In this document: in pieces, positions 54,001 through 62,390 of the stretch
Position numbering within the stretch: the stretch's first letter is position 1
How the letters are laid out: the number at the start of each line of letters is the position of its first letter
Assembly: GCF_900186615.1 (NCBI RefSeq)
Contig: NZ_LT896588.1
Location: forward strand, 1,201,347 to 1,265,346
Length of the DNA stretch: 64,000 bases
Direction: 5' to 3'
Origin: Parabacteroides bouchesdurhonensis
GTDB lineage: Bacteria; Bacteroidota; Bacteroidia; Bacteroidales; Tannerellaceae
The notes under the pieces: generated by a model
Databases searched by the model: none
The model's input: only the letters and a program-made list of their open reading frames with translations
Told to the model about the DNA's origin: nothing
Program-made: the position numbers and the translations under genes

Positions 54001-54509
54001 GCGGGAACGTTTTCCAGCATATAATTACCGTCTATATCCGTAATAGATCCGATAGTTGTACCTTTTACAAGTACATTCACGCCAATCAACGGTTCACCGT
54101 TCGGATCCAGAACCTGACCGGTTACCCGCTTGCCTTGTTGATTTACAACAGTAACTTCTGCTAATGTGCGGTTTGTAAGGACAACGTGATTATTTACAAT
54201 CTTATAGGTAATATTTGTCCCTGTAAAAACATTGTCCAGAACGCTTTCAATAGAGCCTTCCGATACGTTAACATTCACCTGGTCGTTTAAGTCAACTTGG
54301 CTGTTATTATAAAAAAATTTATAATCACTTTGACTTTCTATTGCTTTGAATACATCTGAAATGGTACCCCTTGTGATACTTAATGTTATCATTTGTGACG
54401 ATGCTGCCATTAATTGAAACTGCAAAGCAGCCACGCACAAACCAACTAGAGTAAGTTTTCTCAGGGTACTAACGTTAGTTCTTCCAGAACTCCCTGTATG
54501 ATTTGCCAT
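51042..54509 (-). CDS. SusC2: SusC/RagA TonB-dependent transporter with STN domain (expressed form)
   Basis: This is a 1155-residue transporter from the ATG at 54509. The N-terminus is MANHTG, then SSGRTNVSTLRKLTLVGLC shared with SusC1, with cleavage expected after LMAAS. It has the STN domain at about 38-110, CNA/carboxypeptidase-regulatory-like domain, TonB-box-like LDEVVVVGYGSFKKSDLTGAI, plug (VRIRGVGTINNNDPLYVVDG) and barrel. The six residues before the shared dyad are unlike SusC1, which marks the join. It lies 121 bp downstream of a fecR gene and an ECF sigma gene on the same strand, the usual trans-envelope signalling set. SusC2 is therefore the copy in the active position. Confidence 0.92.
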   Translation of the reverse strand: MANHTGSSGRTNVSTLRKLTLVGLCVAALQFQLMAASSQMITLSITRGTISDVFKAIESQSDYKFFYNNSQVDLNDQVNVNVSEGSIESVLDNVFTGTNITYKIVNNHVVLTNRTLAEVTVVNQQGKRVTGQVLDPNGEPLIGVNVLVKGTTIGSITDIDGNYMLENVPANATLEFSYIGYNVQSVNVGNKASINVTLSEDTQKLDEVVVVGYGSFKKSDLTGAITQVKGDEIADLPLRSAADALQGKAAGVTITATSGSPGSMGNVRIRGVGTINNNDPLYVVDGMPQTDIGWLNARDIESLEVLKDASAQAIYGARAANGVILISTKRGASGDTYKSNIEFDMSIGFQGVAKTYDMLDAEGFMEYKNRAYTTAGKDLMEDFATPEKREAILSFLEKNGGRQGTNWWDATIRKAKDAPVQTYNLALSGGTKKLRYRASFGYMNQKGILRGSNYDRLNGRLNLDSEVTKWLNMSANVNVTYETRRNLLESNAYTGTVFNTVTADPITPVFRDNLVDIPDFLYDRIMQGYEPTNPWSRYTGVIYSNKNNSPRQADMNALNNNTYLSTKSNVTGEIKLFPFLTFKSSIAIDLIRNLEAAFSPKYYSDGDEYSTYAAASRRSKNTDYWVFDNYFTYNQKFDKHSITAMAGTSAEKKRYEMIYAYKRGMVTNDPSQQIINAGTIDPSAEGYYEISSLNSYFGRVFYSFDNRYMVTANIRWDGSSSFAKGNRWGCFPSVSAGWNFSEEKFLESTKDWLSQGKLRAAWGEIGNQDVPGGAYLDTYGNKYYYPFGNPIIADLAAGRAQVGNPDLKWETTRQLDFGLDLAFLNGSLRASFDYFNRDTKDMLVQVPLPNTLGLPNNPWMNAGSVSNKGFEITIGYDGKAGKDFIYHINGNLSTYRNKVKDLGGNFNIPNKGIHLGNQTYTMIETGKPIGYFYGFKTDGVFQTQEEIDNYKNDGKVVMPGAKPGDLKFQDLNGDGELNDEDRTMIGNPHPDFTFGITLGAEYKGFDFSAFFQGAIGGDILNILKYDIYSGTGWYNAPKDILTTFWNGPGSTNKNFGIDANSRMNLEMSDWFVEDGSYVRLKNIQIGYTIPSSITKKVTINNLRVFVAAQNLFTITGYSGLDPEIGEYDNKAYYKGIDMGYYPQPRTFMFGISMKL
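54477..54491 (-). other. Candidate inversion site R (AGTTC-N5-GAACT)
   Basis: On the minus strand this reads AGTTCTGGAAGAACT, identical to 39987-40001 but facing the other way, so the pair brackets 14.5 kb as inverted repeats. It encodes codons 7-11 of SusC2. Confidence 0.7.
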
Positions 54510-54630
54510 AATTATTAAAATTAAGATTATACAATAAAATCCAAAAAATTTAGGTTAACTGTGTAGTAAAAAAATGATTTTCTCAATATTCCGTCATAGG
54601 CAATTAGATTTAAAGATTTATTATTATGAG

Positions 54631-55512
54631 TTACTTAATAATTATTGTGTCTTTTACGACCTTATAACTAATAGAGGTATTAGTTTTTATTACTCTCAAG
54701 ATTTCAGACAAATCTTCACTGTTACGGAAACTTCCACTAAATTTCAACTTTTTAATTCGTTGGTTTTCATAGCGGAACACAACATTATAATTCCGTTCCA
54801 GCAATTTGGTTATGTCTTCCAGATACATCATATCAAATGATAAAGCTCCGCCTCTCCATTGAGCGAATATTCTCTTATCATATGGTACTATTTCTATTTT
54901 ATTTCTACTTTTATAATAAACAGCCACTTGATTCGGTTCCAACAAAATTTGTTGTTTTGTCAATGTTGGCTGTACTATTACTTTACCGCTAAATAAAGTA
55001 GTTATCAACCGTGCATCTTCACTATAAGCAGAAACATTAAAAGCTGTTCCTACGGCTTTTACGTCAATACCTCCACTTGTTTTTACAATAAATGGAAGTT
55101 CTTTATTTTTAGCTACTTCAAAATAGGCTTCTCCATTCAAATGTATGTCACGATTTTCTTTTCCGTAATCATGAGCATATTCAATAGTTGTACATGAGTT
55201 GAGCCAAACATTAGTTCCATCCGGCAACTGCAAATAACTTTTTTCTCCTTTATCCGTTACTAATTTATATGTACCGATGATATCAGACTGCTTCTTTTCC
55301 GCAATATACAGTACTGAAAATGAAAGAACAACACCAATGAACATTGCTGCCGCATAACTGACCGTTCGAAGAAATACCTTTTTTTTTTCTCTCTTCAGGG
55401 AAGAAGATTTTGATTTCTCCATTATAGAAGAAGCCAAACGGCTCCATTCTTTGTTTACATCGACCTCTTCTCTCAGGCTTTCCCCAACTATATTTTTAAT
55501 ATATTCTTTCAT
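54631..55512 (-). CDS. FecR-family anti-sigma factor
   Basis: This is a 293-residue inner-membrane protein. The N-terminal cytoplasmic part (MKEYIKNIVGESLREEVDVNKEWSRL) would hold the sigma factor. A helix at about 50-70 (FLRTVSYAAAMFIGVVLSFSVLYIA) crosses the membrane. The periplasmic FecR domain (DKGEKSYLQLPDGTNVWLNSCTTIEYAHDYGKENRDIHLNGEAYFEVAKN... TAFNVSAY) and a C-terminal STN-like DUF4974 domain (SFDMMYLEDITKLLERNYNVVFRY) follow. It relays binding of SusC STN domain to the sigma factor. It lies between the sigma gene and susC2. Confidence 0.93.
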   Translation of the reverse strand: MKEYIKNIVGESLREEVDVNKEWSRLASSIMEKSKSSSLKREKKKVFLRTVSYAAAMFIGVVLSFSVLYIAEKKQSDIIGTYKLVTDKGEKSYLQLPDGTNVWLNSCTTIEYAHDYGKENRDIHLNGEAYFEVAKNKELPFIVKTSGGIDVKAVGTAFNVSAYSEDARLITTLFSGKVIVQPTLTKQQILLEPNQVAVYYKSRNKIEIVPYDKRIFAQWRGGALSFDMMYLEDITKLLERNYNVVFRYENQRIKKLKFSGSFRNSEDLSEILRVIKTNTSISYKVVKDTIIIK

Positions 55513-55609
55513 TTATCAACTGTTCTTTCCTCATCTTTGTAAGTATGACACATTTAAAGGAAAAGTTACTTACAAACATGATCTATTATTTTTACTTTAA
55601 TATTATTTT

Positions 55610-56167
55610 CTATGTGATCAAATAGTCTTTTAGTTTATCTTTTAAGACTTTAAGTGCTCTATATATCTGTGTATCTACTGTTCGGACAGAAATATTCAGT
55701 TTATCCGCAATTTCTTGATTTTTAAGTCCGTTTATCCTGCTTAATTTAAAAACAGATTTACATTGGTCCGGTAAGTTGTCAACGGTTTCCTCAACAATTT
55801 TTTCAATTTCAAGTGCAACTAAATCAGAATAAGGAGAGGGTTCGTTATCATTTAAACCATTTTTTATTTCATCCGATAGGCTTTCATCCAAAGTTGTAGA
55901 AATTTTACTTGAACGTATATAATTCAAACATTCGTTCTGTACAGAACGAAACAAATAGGCATTCAACGAAGTATGAATGTCTATTTCGCTCCTTTTTTCC
56001 CAAAAACGGAGGAATACATTTTGCAATAAATCTTTGGCATCTTCCGGATCAGACACAAATTTTCGACAATGAAAATACAGCAAAAGATACACCGAATCAA
56101 ATAGAGATTTGAAAGCGGTCATATTTCCATCTTTTAGCTGTATAATTATTTCCTCGTCAGATACCAT
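55610..56167 (-). CDS. ECF-type RNA polymerase sigma factor
   Basis: This is a 185-residue sigma-70 family regulator. Region 2 is in YLLLYFHCRKFVSDPEDAKDLLQNVFLRFWEKR and SLNAYLFRSVQNECLNYIRS. Region 4 has the helix-turn-helix LPDQCKSVFKLSRINGLKNQEIADKLNISVRTVDTQIYRALKVLKDKL. This Bacteroidetes-expanded ECF group pairs with FecR and SusC proteins having an STN domain. It is 97 bp upstream of fecR. It probably transcribes the susC/D operon that follows when substrate is sensed. Confidence 0.94.
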   Translation of the reverse strand: MVSDEEIIIQLKDGNMTAFKSLFDSVYLLLYFHCRKFVSDPEDAKDLLQNVFLRFWEKRSEIDIHTSLNAYLFRSVQNECLNYIRSSKISTTLDESLSDEIKNGLNDNEPSPYSDLVALEIEKIVEETVDNLPDQCKSVFKLSRINGLKNQEIADKLNISVRTVDTQIYRALKVLKDKLKDYLIT

Positions 56168-56214
56168 AAAATTACTATTAGAATTTCAATATTTACGTAA
56201 CTAAATACGTATAA

Positions 56215-56604
56215 TCAATCTTTCAGATAATCTTGAAGATTATATTTTACAATACCAACATCCGGATCTTTCATTATCCATAGACAATCACCCAAAAAGA
56301 TTTTATTTTCAAGTCGGTAAGAAAGAACAAAATTACAGGAAGTTTTTAATGAACGGTTTCGAGTATATACGTTTTCTTGCCAAGTATGAAGCGCTAAGTC
56401 AATTTGCTCAACTACCCAATCCGTACTAATTGTTTTAATATCTTGTTTATAATGTTCCAACACCTTTTCAAGTTCTGGGCGATTATCTTCAGCAATAAAT
56501 AATGCACACGTTAAAGGATCAGCTTGCTTTTGATGGCAAGAAAAACAAATTATCAATAAACTTGATAAAAGAATATGGTAAAATACCTTTCTCATTCTTT
56601 TCAA
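56215..56604 (-). CDS. Small lipoprotein of unknown function
   Basis: This is a 129-residue lipoprotein (MKRMRKVFYHILLSSLLIICFSC signal; Cys at about 23). The mature part is mixed alpha/beta, containing LFIAEDNRPELEKVLEHYKQD and FLGDCLWIMKDPDVGIVKYNLQDYLKD, with no family that I recognise. It is 47 bp upstream of the ECF sigma gene on the same strand, so it could be its first operon gene. Confidence 0.65.
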   Translation of the reverse strand: MKRMRKVFYHILLSSLLIICFSCHQKQADPLTCALFIAEDNRPELEKVLEHYKQDIKTISTDWVVEQIDLALHTWQENVYTRNRSLKTSCNFVLSYRLENKIFLGDCLWIMKDPDVGIVKYNLQDYLKD

Positions 56605-56700
56605 TTGCGTGTGGTTTCATTACGTGGCAAAGCGCACAGGCTCGGAAATAAACACCTTACCTGCACGCGCAACCACTTATTAACCTATATGTCAATCCAC

Positions 56701-57555
56701 TTATAAAATTTCATCCGCAGTTTTGTTAAAATACTTAATACATTCCTTAATATCAGGAACTGAATTATCCCAGTTATATTCATACTCTATAGAGAATACA
56801 CCTTTGAAATTCTGTTTTTTAAGTTCTTTCAACATTCCTTTGACGTCCAAGATACCTGTACCCCAGATTACATCGTGTTGTTCTTTCTCTCCTTCCACTT
56901 TAGGAGCAATATCTTTAAAGTGTAAAGAAACAATACGACCTTTTAGTTGTTTCAGACAATCAATCTGATTCAAACCTTCTCTACGCCAATGTCCAACATC
57001 AGAACAAGATCCTAATAGCTTGCTACGCTTTGAAATCGCATTCAACAAGTTTTCGGGCTTCCAATAAGCAGAAGGTTGTGGATGATTATGTACTGAAATT
57101 TTAATATTATACTGTTTTGCCAGTTTTTCTACCAAATCCCAGTCCTCAAGAGCCGGTTCACAAGTAATGAACTCCATATCCATTGCCTTTGCAAACTTAA
57201 ACATTTTCTCCCAATCGGATGATTTATCAGCTACATAAACACCTGTACCGACAATCTTAATCCCCTTAGAGGCAGCCAATTCTTTTATCTCTTTCTGAGT
57301 TTGAGGGTCTAGATTAAAATCAAAAACTTTATCTCCCCATTTACCTCCTAATTTATGTCCGGGAAACACTTCAATACATTTCAAGCCCAGTTCATTCGTT
57401 TTGTCGAATGCTTCCACCAATGTGAACTTATGAAATGAATAAGATTGCATACCTAAACGCCAACCCTGTTTCTCTGCTTTTGTCTGTGCTTGCGAAGGTA
57501 AAACCAACAAACAACAAAGAGCAGCAATTATCGTTTTAAAAATTCGTCTAATCAT
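56701..57555 (-). CDS. Exported sugar isomerase/epimerase-like TIM-barrel protein
   Basis: This is a 284-residue protein with signal peptide MIRRIFKTIIAALCCLLVLPSQA. The AP-endonuclease/xylose-isomerase-like barrel is seen in WRLGMQSYSFHKFTLVEAFDKTNELGLKCIEVFPG, CEPALEDWDLVEKLAKQYNIKISVHNHP, GSCSDVGHWRREGLNQ, RIVSLHFKDI and FSIEYEYNWDNSVPDIKECIKYF. Metal ligands would include Glu, Asp, His and Glu in those blocks. It lies 20 bp after the Gfo/Idh gene and probably acts on the same sugar intermediate. Confidence 0.85.
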   Translation of the reverse strand: MIRRIFKTIIAALCCLLVLPSQAQTKAEKQGWRLGMQSYSFHKFTLVEAFDKTNELGLKCIEVFPGHKLGGKWGDKVFDFNLDPQTQKEIKELAASKGIKIVGTGVYVADKSSDWEKMFKFAKAMDMEFITCEPALEDWDLVEKLAKQYNIKISVHNHPQPSAYWKPENLLNAISKRSKLLGSCSDVGHWRREGLNQIDCLKQLKGRIVSLHFKDIAPKVEGEKEQHDVIWGTGILDVKGMLKELKKQNFKGVFSIEYEYNWDNSVPDIKECIKYFNKTADEIL

Positions 57556-57575
57556 AATTATTTATTATTAAAGTT

Positions 57576-59090
57576 TTACTTAGGCATATCCGGTAAAGAG
57601 AAACCATTATTATATGTATGTTTAATCCATTCATTTGCCATATCTTGTGCACTGAATTCAGCAAAACGACGGTCAAAACGCGGATCACCATCAATCACCT
57701 TAAAATCATCTACTGTTACTATTTTTATCTTGTCAGTCGGAGAGATATTCGTAAACTTCATATTTTCACCATCCCATTTTAATTCACGATGTAATCCTTG
57801 CAAACCAGACAAGCGAACAGCCAATACACCCATTACTACCATTTCGTTGAACGGACCTGAGAATTGGAAATTTGAAGAAGACTCTGTTCTGTTTTCAGGA
57901 GATTCTTTACATGCACGAATCCAATCTTGTTCGTGAGCATTGGTAGACCAGATATTTCCATTACCACCTTTTACTCTCGGAATAGAAGGTTTAGGCTGGT
58001 TGAAATGATCCATATCCGATACAGGTAATAAAGTAGGATTCATGCCGTAGCATCCAGTCATAATCTTCCCTTTTGTACCGATAAAGATAATACCACCGTT
58101 TTCATCACCCATCATCTGACCATCTTTCAGTTCTTCCGGACGAGGAGGCATCAAACCACCATCATACCAATAAACTTTCACTTCCGGCATTTTTACGTTG
58201 CCTTTTGGCGGACGGGCAGGGAAAGTATAAGTTACAATCTGAGCATGAGGAGGAGAGTACAAGTTGCTCAAAGTAGAACTACCTATTACACTGATAGGAT
58301 ATTTCAAATCCAGTGCCCAATACAACGGATCCATAATATGGCAAGCCATATCTCCCAAAGCACCAGTTCCAAAATCCCACCATCCACGCCAGTTCCACGG
58401 TGTATAAACCGGATTATACGGACGTTTCTGAGCCGGGCCGATAAACAAATCCCAGTCCAAAGTTTTAGGAGTCTTTACAATTTCACTAGGTTGCATTAAA
58501 CCTTGCGGCCAGATTGGACGATCTGTCCAACAATGTACCTCTGTAACTTCACCGATCACACCAGACTGAATCCATTCGGCAATCTGACGGCACCAGTCAA
58601 AAGAATTTCCTTGATTACCCATCTGGGTAGCCACTTTATATTTTTTCGCTAACTTAGTCAGCAAACGAGATTCATATACAGAGTGAGTAAGTGGTTTTTG
58701 TGTATAACAATGTTTTCCTAAAGTAATAGCATGTGCAGTAACACCGGCATGTGTATGATCCGGAGTAGCTACCATAACAGCATCAATAGAATTACCGATC
58801 TCGTCAAACATGACACGCCAATCTTTAAAACGTTTGGCATCCGGATAGTCTTTAAAAGTTTTATCCGCATATTTCCAATCTACATCACAAAGGGCAACAA
58901 TATTTTCCGTGCTCATATTCGCCAGATTACGACGGCCCATACCACCGACACCAATACCGGCAATATTCAATTTATCACTCGGAGCCGTAAAGCCATACGA
59001 CTTGCCCAACACCGATCCCGGTACAATTGTCAGACCAGCCGCAGCTACAGCACCAGTCTTTAGGAAATTTCTTCTGGATATGTTTTTCAT
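57576..59090 (-). CDS. Tat-exported Gfo/Idh/MocA oxidoreductase
   Basis: This is a 504-residue protein with a Tat signal (SRRNFLKTGAVAAAGLTIVPGSV). The Rossmann segment is LNIAGIGVGGMGRRNLANM, with TENIVALCDVDWKYA and VMVATPDHTHAGV. The family motif is TQKPLTHSVYESRLLTK, where TQKP replaces the more common EKP lysine motif while keeping Lys and Pro. It continues with TQMGNQGNS and GWWDFGTGALGDMACHIMDPLYWALDL. It probably oxidises a sugar hydroxyl in the periplasm with a bound cofactor. It is flanked by the DUF1080 and TIM-barrel genes. Confidence 0.9.
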   Translation of the reverse strand: MKNISRRNFLKTGAVAAAGLTIVPGSVLGKSYGFTAPSDKLNIAGIGVGGMGRRNLANMSTENIVALCDVDWKYADKTFKDYPDAKRFKDWRVMFDEIGNSIDAVMVATPDHTHAGVTAHAITLGKHCYTQKPLTHSVYESRLLTKLAKKYKVATQMGNQGNSFDWCRQIAEWIQSGVIGEVTEVHCWTDRPIWPQGLMQPSEIVKTPKTLDWDLFIGPAQKRPYNPVYTPWNWRGWWDFGTGALGDMACHIMDPLYWALDLKYPISVIGSSTLSNLYSPPHAQIVTYTFPARPPKGNVKMPEVKVYWYDGGLMPPRPEELKDGQMMGDENGGIIFIGTKGKIMTGCYGMNPTLLPVSDMDHFNQPKPSIPRVKGGNGNIWSTNAHEQDWIRACKESPENRTESSSNFQFSGPFNEMVVMGVLAVRLSGLQGLHRELKWDGENMKFTNISPTDKIKIVTVDDFKVIDGDPRFDRRFAEFSAQDMANEWIKHTYNNGFSLPDMPK

Positions 59091-59114
59091 AACTATTAAA
59101 TTATAAATGAACTA

Positions 59115-60401
59115 TTATAAAGTCTTTAAATGCAAATTACGCCATAACACTTTAATACCGCCGCCATCATGAATCTGTAAAGCGATACGTCCTTGTCCGG
59201 CACCTATTTTTTCATCACGGATGTTGACCATTTCCTCTCCGTTTAACCAAGTTTGTATGTTATCACCCTGTACCTTAATACGCATTGTATTCCAGTCTCC
59301 TTCTTTCAATATGTTTTCTTTTTCATCCGGGATTTGAACTAACCAACCACGACCATATGATTCGTAAATGCCACCTGTATCATACCCTTTAGGAGCCACT
59401 TCAACTTGCCAACCATTTACTTTTACATCTTCTTCGATGAATGAACGAATAAACACGCCCGAATTACCGTCTGCTTCCTGTTTAAACTCTACAGTCAAAT
59501 CAAAATCATCATAATACTCACGAGTTGCCAGATAACCATATTGTTTATCCGGACCACTTTCACAAACTAAAAGGCCGTCTTTCACATACCACAATTCTGT
59601 TCCATATTTATCCCAACCTTGTAAATCTACACCATTAAAAAGATCAACCTCCTTTGATTTACGGGGAAGCTCTTTAATCTTGATATTACGGAACCAAGCC
59701 GGATAGCCATGGTCTTGCAGACAAATTACACCTTTATGAGCCAATCCATATTCCGGAGCATTTGCCCATTTACCGCTGTTCTTACGTGCAAACCAGTCAT
59801 TTGTCCAAGCATCAAACTCAATTGTTTTCTGACCATTCATATAATAAGAAACATGTCCGTTATCGAAAATAATTTTAGAATTATTCCATTTTCCGGCAGG
59901 ATTCACTTTCATCTTTGAATAATCGGGAAGATACATTGCATAATCCACACCGCAACGTTGCCAATCTTCCAACGGCTCCGCAAAATTTGCATCATCTATT
60001 AATTGATATTCGGGACCTGTTACATAAGGAACTGCAAACTGCGGACGTTCTACCACATGATACAATACACCGCTATTACCTCCTTTTGATATTTTCCAAT
60101 CCCAGGAAAGTTCAAAATTCTCATATTGTTTATCCGTCACAATGTAACCACTGGCATCACTACCTTCGCCGTCAGCCTGAATTGTTCCATTCACCACCTC
60201 CCAAGGACCGGTAAGTGCAGTTCCATTATAGTCACGCCAACCATGTAGAGTTTTGCCATCAAAAAGAAGTTCCCATCCTTCTGCTTTTTCTTGCTCCGTC
60301 AATATATTTTGCTTCATATCAGTACATGATGACAATAAAAAAACAAAAGTCATTGTACATGCTAAGAAAAATCTGTGTGTGTGTGTTCCCATAATTCTCA
60401 T
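59115..60401 (-). CDS. Two-domain DUF1080 (3-keto-disaccharide hydrolase type) lipoprotein
   Basis: This is a 428-residue lipoprotein; the signal ends FLACTMTFVFLLSSCTD. It carries two DUF1080 jelly rolls in tandem. The first (about 38-235) has WELLFDGKTLHGWRDYNG, FELSWDWKISKGGNSGVLYHV and GPEYQLIDD. The second (about 245-428) has VDLFNGVDLQGWDKYG, DFDLTVEFKQEADGNSGVFIRS and GWQVEVAPKGYDTGGIYESYGRG. Members of this family hydrolyse 3-keto-glycosides made by Gfo/Idh enzymes. A second ATG at 60392 is an alternative start. It heads the three-gene set that follows SusC3/D3. Confidence 0.87.
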   Translation of the reverse strand: MRIMGTHTHRFFLACTMTFVFLLSSCTDMKQNILTEQEKAEGWELLFDGKTLHGWRDYNGTALTGPWEVVNGTIQADGEGSDASGYIVTDKQYENFELSWDWKISKGGNSGVLYHVVERPQFAVPYVTGPEYQLIDDANFAEPLEDWQRCGVDYAMYLPDYSKMKVNPAGKWNNSKIIFDNGHVSYYMNGQKTIEFDAWTNDWFARKNSGKWANAPEYGLAHKGVICLQDHGYPAWFRNIKIKELPRKSKEVDLFNGVDLQGWDKYGTELWYVKDGLLVCESGPDKQYGYLATREYYDDFDLTVEFKQEADGNSGVFIRSFIEEDVKVNGWQVEVAPKGYDTGGIYESYGRGWLVQIPDEKENILKEGDWNTMRIKVQGDNIQTWLNGEEMVNIRDEKIGAGQGRIALQIHDGGGIKVLWRNLHLKTL

Positions 60402-60711
60402 ATGAATCTTATTTATTGTTTCATGATATTAGGCACTTACTTCATCATCCTATAAAATAGACACGCTTATTAAAATTATTACGTACTATCAATTTCATTT
60501 TTTAATTATTTTAACCACAAATGCAGTCTCCAACAAAGATATTAAATAATCAATATAAGCATACATTTTCAGTAAGAAAAACAAACAGAGCAAAGATTTT
60601 AATTTTCAGCAATCAGTCTATTATTCTATTGAAATACTGATACAAAAAACCGGAAGAAGACTTAATATCTCCTTCCGGTTCTATATACTATTTATTAAAT
60701 GAAATTACGTT
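60402..60711. other. Intergenic stretch between DUF1080 gene and susD3
   Basis: It holds one hairpin (60648-60680). The rest is AT-rich with no repeat array, ORF or promoter box that I can see. Confidence 0.5.
60648..60680 (-). terminator. Terminator after susD3
   Basis: AACCGGAAG (60648-60656) pairs with CTTCCGGTT (60672-60680), with A-runs on the left that become T-runs on the minus strand. It lies 32 bp after the susD3 stop. Confidence 0.8.
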
Positions 60712-62361
60712 TTATGGCTGCGCATCCCACCACATACGAGTAGTTGTTTTATCACCACCTATGCGGGCAACAGCTTCATTATAATTCGCTTCATTTACGA
60801 TCGGTTCTTTTGCCGGATAAATAATACGGCGAAGAGAGCCTCTCCACCCCATTGCTCCTTTTTCCACAACATAACCAGATTCAGGCATAGCAAATGGGTC
60901 CAATGTAGGCAAACTCAAACGACGATAATCATTCCATGCTTCCCAACCATTATCTGGAAAACCAGACAAATATTTCTGTGTAATGACTTTAGCCAGTTGC
61001 GTATTATTTTCACCTTTTGTATCAGTAAAAAGAACAGTTGTTCCGTACATATTAGGCATAGTAGACTGCAAATACTGAGCTATTACATCTTCGGAGATTT
61101 CAACTTCCTTCATAGAAGCCCTGATACCTTCTTCATAAAAGCTCTGGGCAGAACCTCCCATATCCCATCCACGCAAAGCGCCTTCAGCACGCAGGAAGCA
61201 AACTTCGGAATAGTACATTATAGTCTGATCACGGTCCATATTTACAGTGAAAGGAACATCTGTTTCTTTAGTGCTACCTACAAAATAAACACCAACACGA
61301 GAATTATTCTTGTTCACATTGTTCGGTTCCAAACTTACAGCTTGAGTATAACCGGCAGGAACCCCTCTCCAACGGCCTCTATATTCTTCACCGGCTCCAT
61401 TATATTCATTAGTTACATTGAAATAAATTGGGCCACGAGGATCACAGTATTCAGGAACTTCTTTATAAGAATCTTTCTTTGGGAAAGGAATTCCACCCAA
61501 GTTTGTTAACAGTTTCTGCATAGAATAACTCATTGTCATACGTCCACCATTAAACAGGTGAGATACGGCATTATAGAATCCGTAATCTACCAGATAATAT
61601 GCATTCTTACGAACAATTTTCACGTCTTCTGCGATACTTGACAGCAAACCACCCTCAGCCTTTACAGCAGCTTCAGCCTCTGTCTTAGCTTTGTTAGGAT
61701 CAACCTCAGACATACGCATAGCTAAACGAAGACGCATACTATTTGCAAAGGCTTTCCAGCGAGCCACATTTCCACCAAAAATTAAATCACCCGTACCCAG
61801 GTTATCCCCATTCGGATCAAGTGCTGCAGATGCTTCCGCCAGTTCTTGCACCATGTCATAATAGATATCCTTCTGAGTATCATAAGGAGCCGCTTCTCCG
61901 GAATCGTCACAAGCTTTTGAATAAGGAATATCACCAAATAAATCGGTTGCGCGTCCAAAAGTCCAAACCCTCCAAATACGAGCCACCTGTACAAGGTTAT
62001 TATGCTTCGGATTATCTTCACAAATACGGATTACTTCATTCAGGTTGGCAATCCATCCCCAATGGGCATCCCAATACTGTTGTGTCCAGTCATTATTTGG
62101 CACACATACATTAGAAGAATATTTATCATTCGAGAAATATTGAGCGTATGTATCCACATATAAGTTATGAATACGTTGGTACAAGTCTACATTATACACG
62201 CTTCGAATAAATACCGGAGACAGTAAATAAACCGGATCTATCTTTTCCGGAGTCGGATCATTGGGATTTTCATTCAAGCTGTCAAAACTCTCACAGGAAG
62301 TCAAAACGGAAGTTCCCGCAAGCACAAACATTAGCAAATAAGATTTTATTTTAGTCTTCAT
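60712..62361 (-). CDS. SusD3: SusD-like lipoprotein (SusD-like_2 type)
   Basis: This is a 549-residue lipoprotein from the ATG at 62361 (MKTKIKSYLLMFVLAGTSVLTSC); the frame upstream to 62391 is the tail of the susC3 spacer. The family opening CESFDSLNENPNDPTPEKIDPVYLLSPVF is typical of the second SusD subgroup. Other blocks are VARIWRVWTFGRATDLFGDIPYSKA, RWKAFANSMRLRLAMRMSEVDPNKA, FLRAEGALRGWDMGGSAQSFYEEGI and GWEAWNDYRRLSLPTLDP. It differs clearly from SusD1/2. It follows susC3 by 29 bp and precedes the DUF1080 set. Confidence 0.9.
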   Translation of the reverse strand: MKTKIKSYLLMFVLAGTSVLTSCESFDSLNENPNDPTPEKIDPVYLLSPVFIRSVYNVDLYQRIHNLYVDTYAQYFSNDKYSSNVCVPNNDWTQQYWDAHWGWIANLNEVIRICEDNPKHNNLVQVARIWRVWTFGRATDLFGDIPYSKACDDSGEAAPYDTQKDIYYDMVQELAEASAALDPNGDNLGTGDLIFGGNVARWKAFANSMRLRLAMRMSEVDPNKAKTEAEAAVKAEGGLLSSIAEDVKIVRKNAYYLVDYGFYNAVSHLFNGGRMTMSYSMQKLLTNLGGIPFPKKDSYKEVPEYCDPRGPIYFNVTNEYNGAGEEYRGRWRGVPAGYTQAVSLEPNNVNKNNSRVGVYFVGSTKETDVPFTVNMDRDQTIMYYSEVCFLRAEGALRGWDMGGSAQSFYEEGIRASMKEVEISEDVIAQYLQSTMPNMYGTTVLFTDTKGENNTQLAKVITQKYLSGFPDNGWEAWNDYRRLSLPTLDPFAMPESGYVVEKGAMGWRGSLRRIIYPAKEPIVNEANYNEAVARIGGDKTTTRMWWDAQP

Positions 62362-62390
62362 ATTGATAATTCTTAAAAAGTCAGACATCA

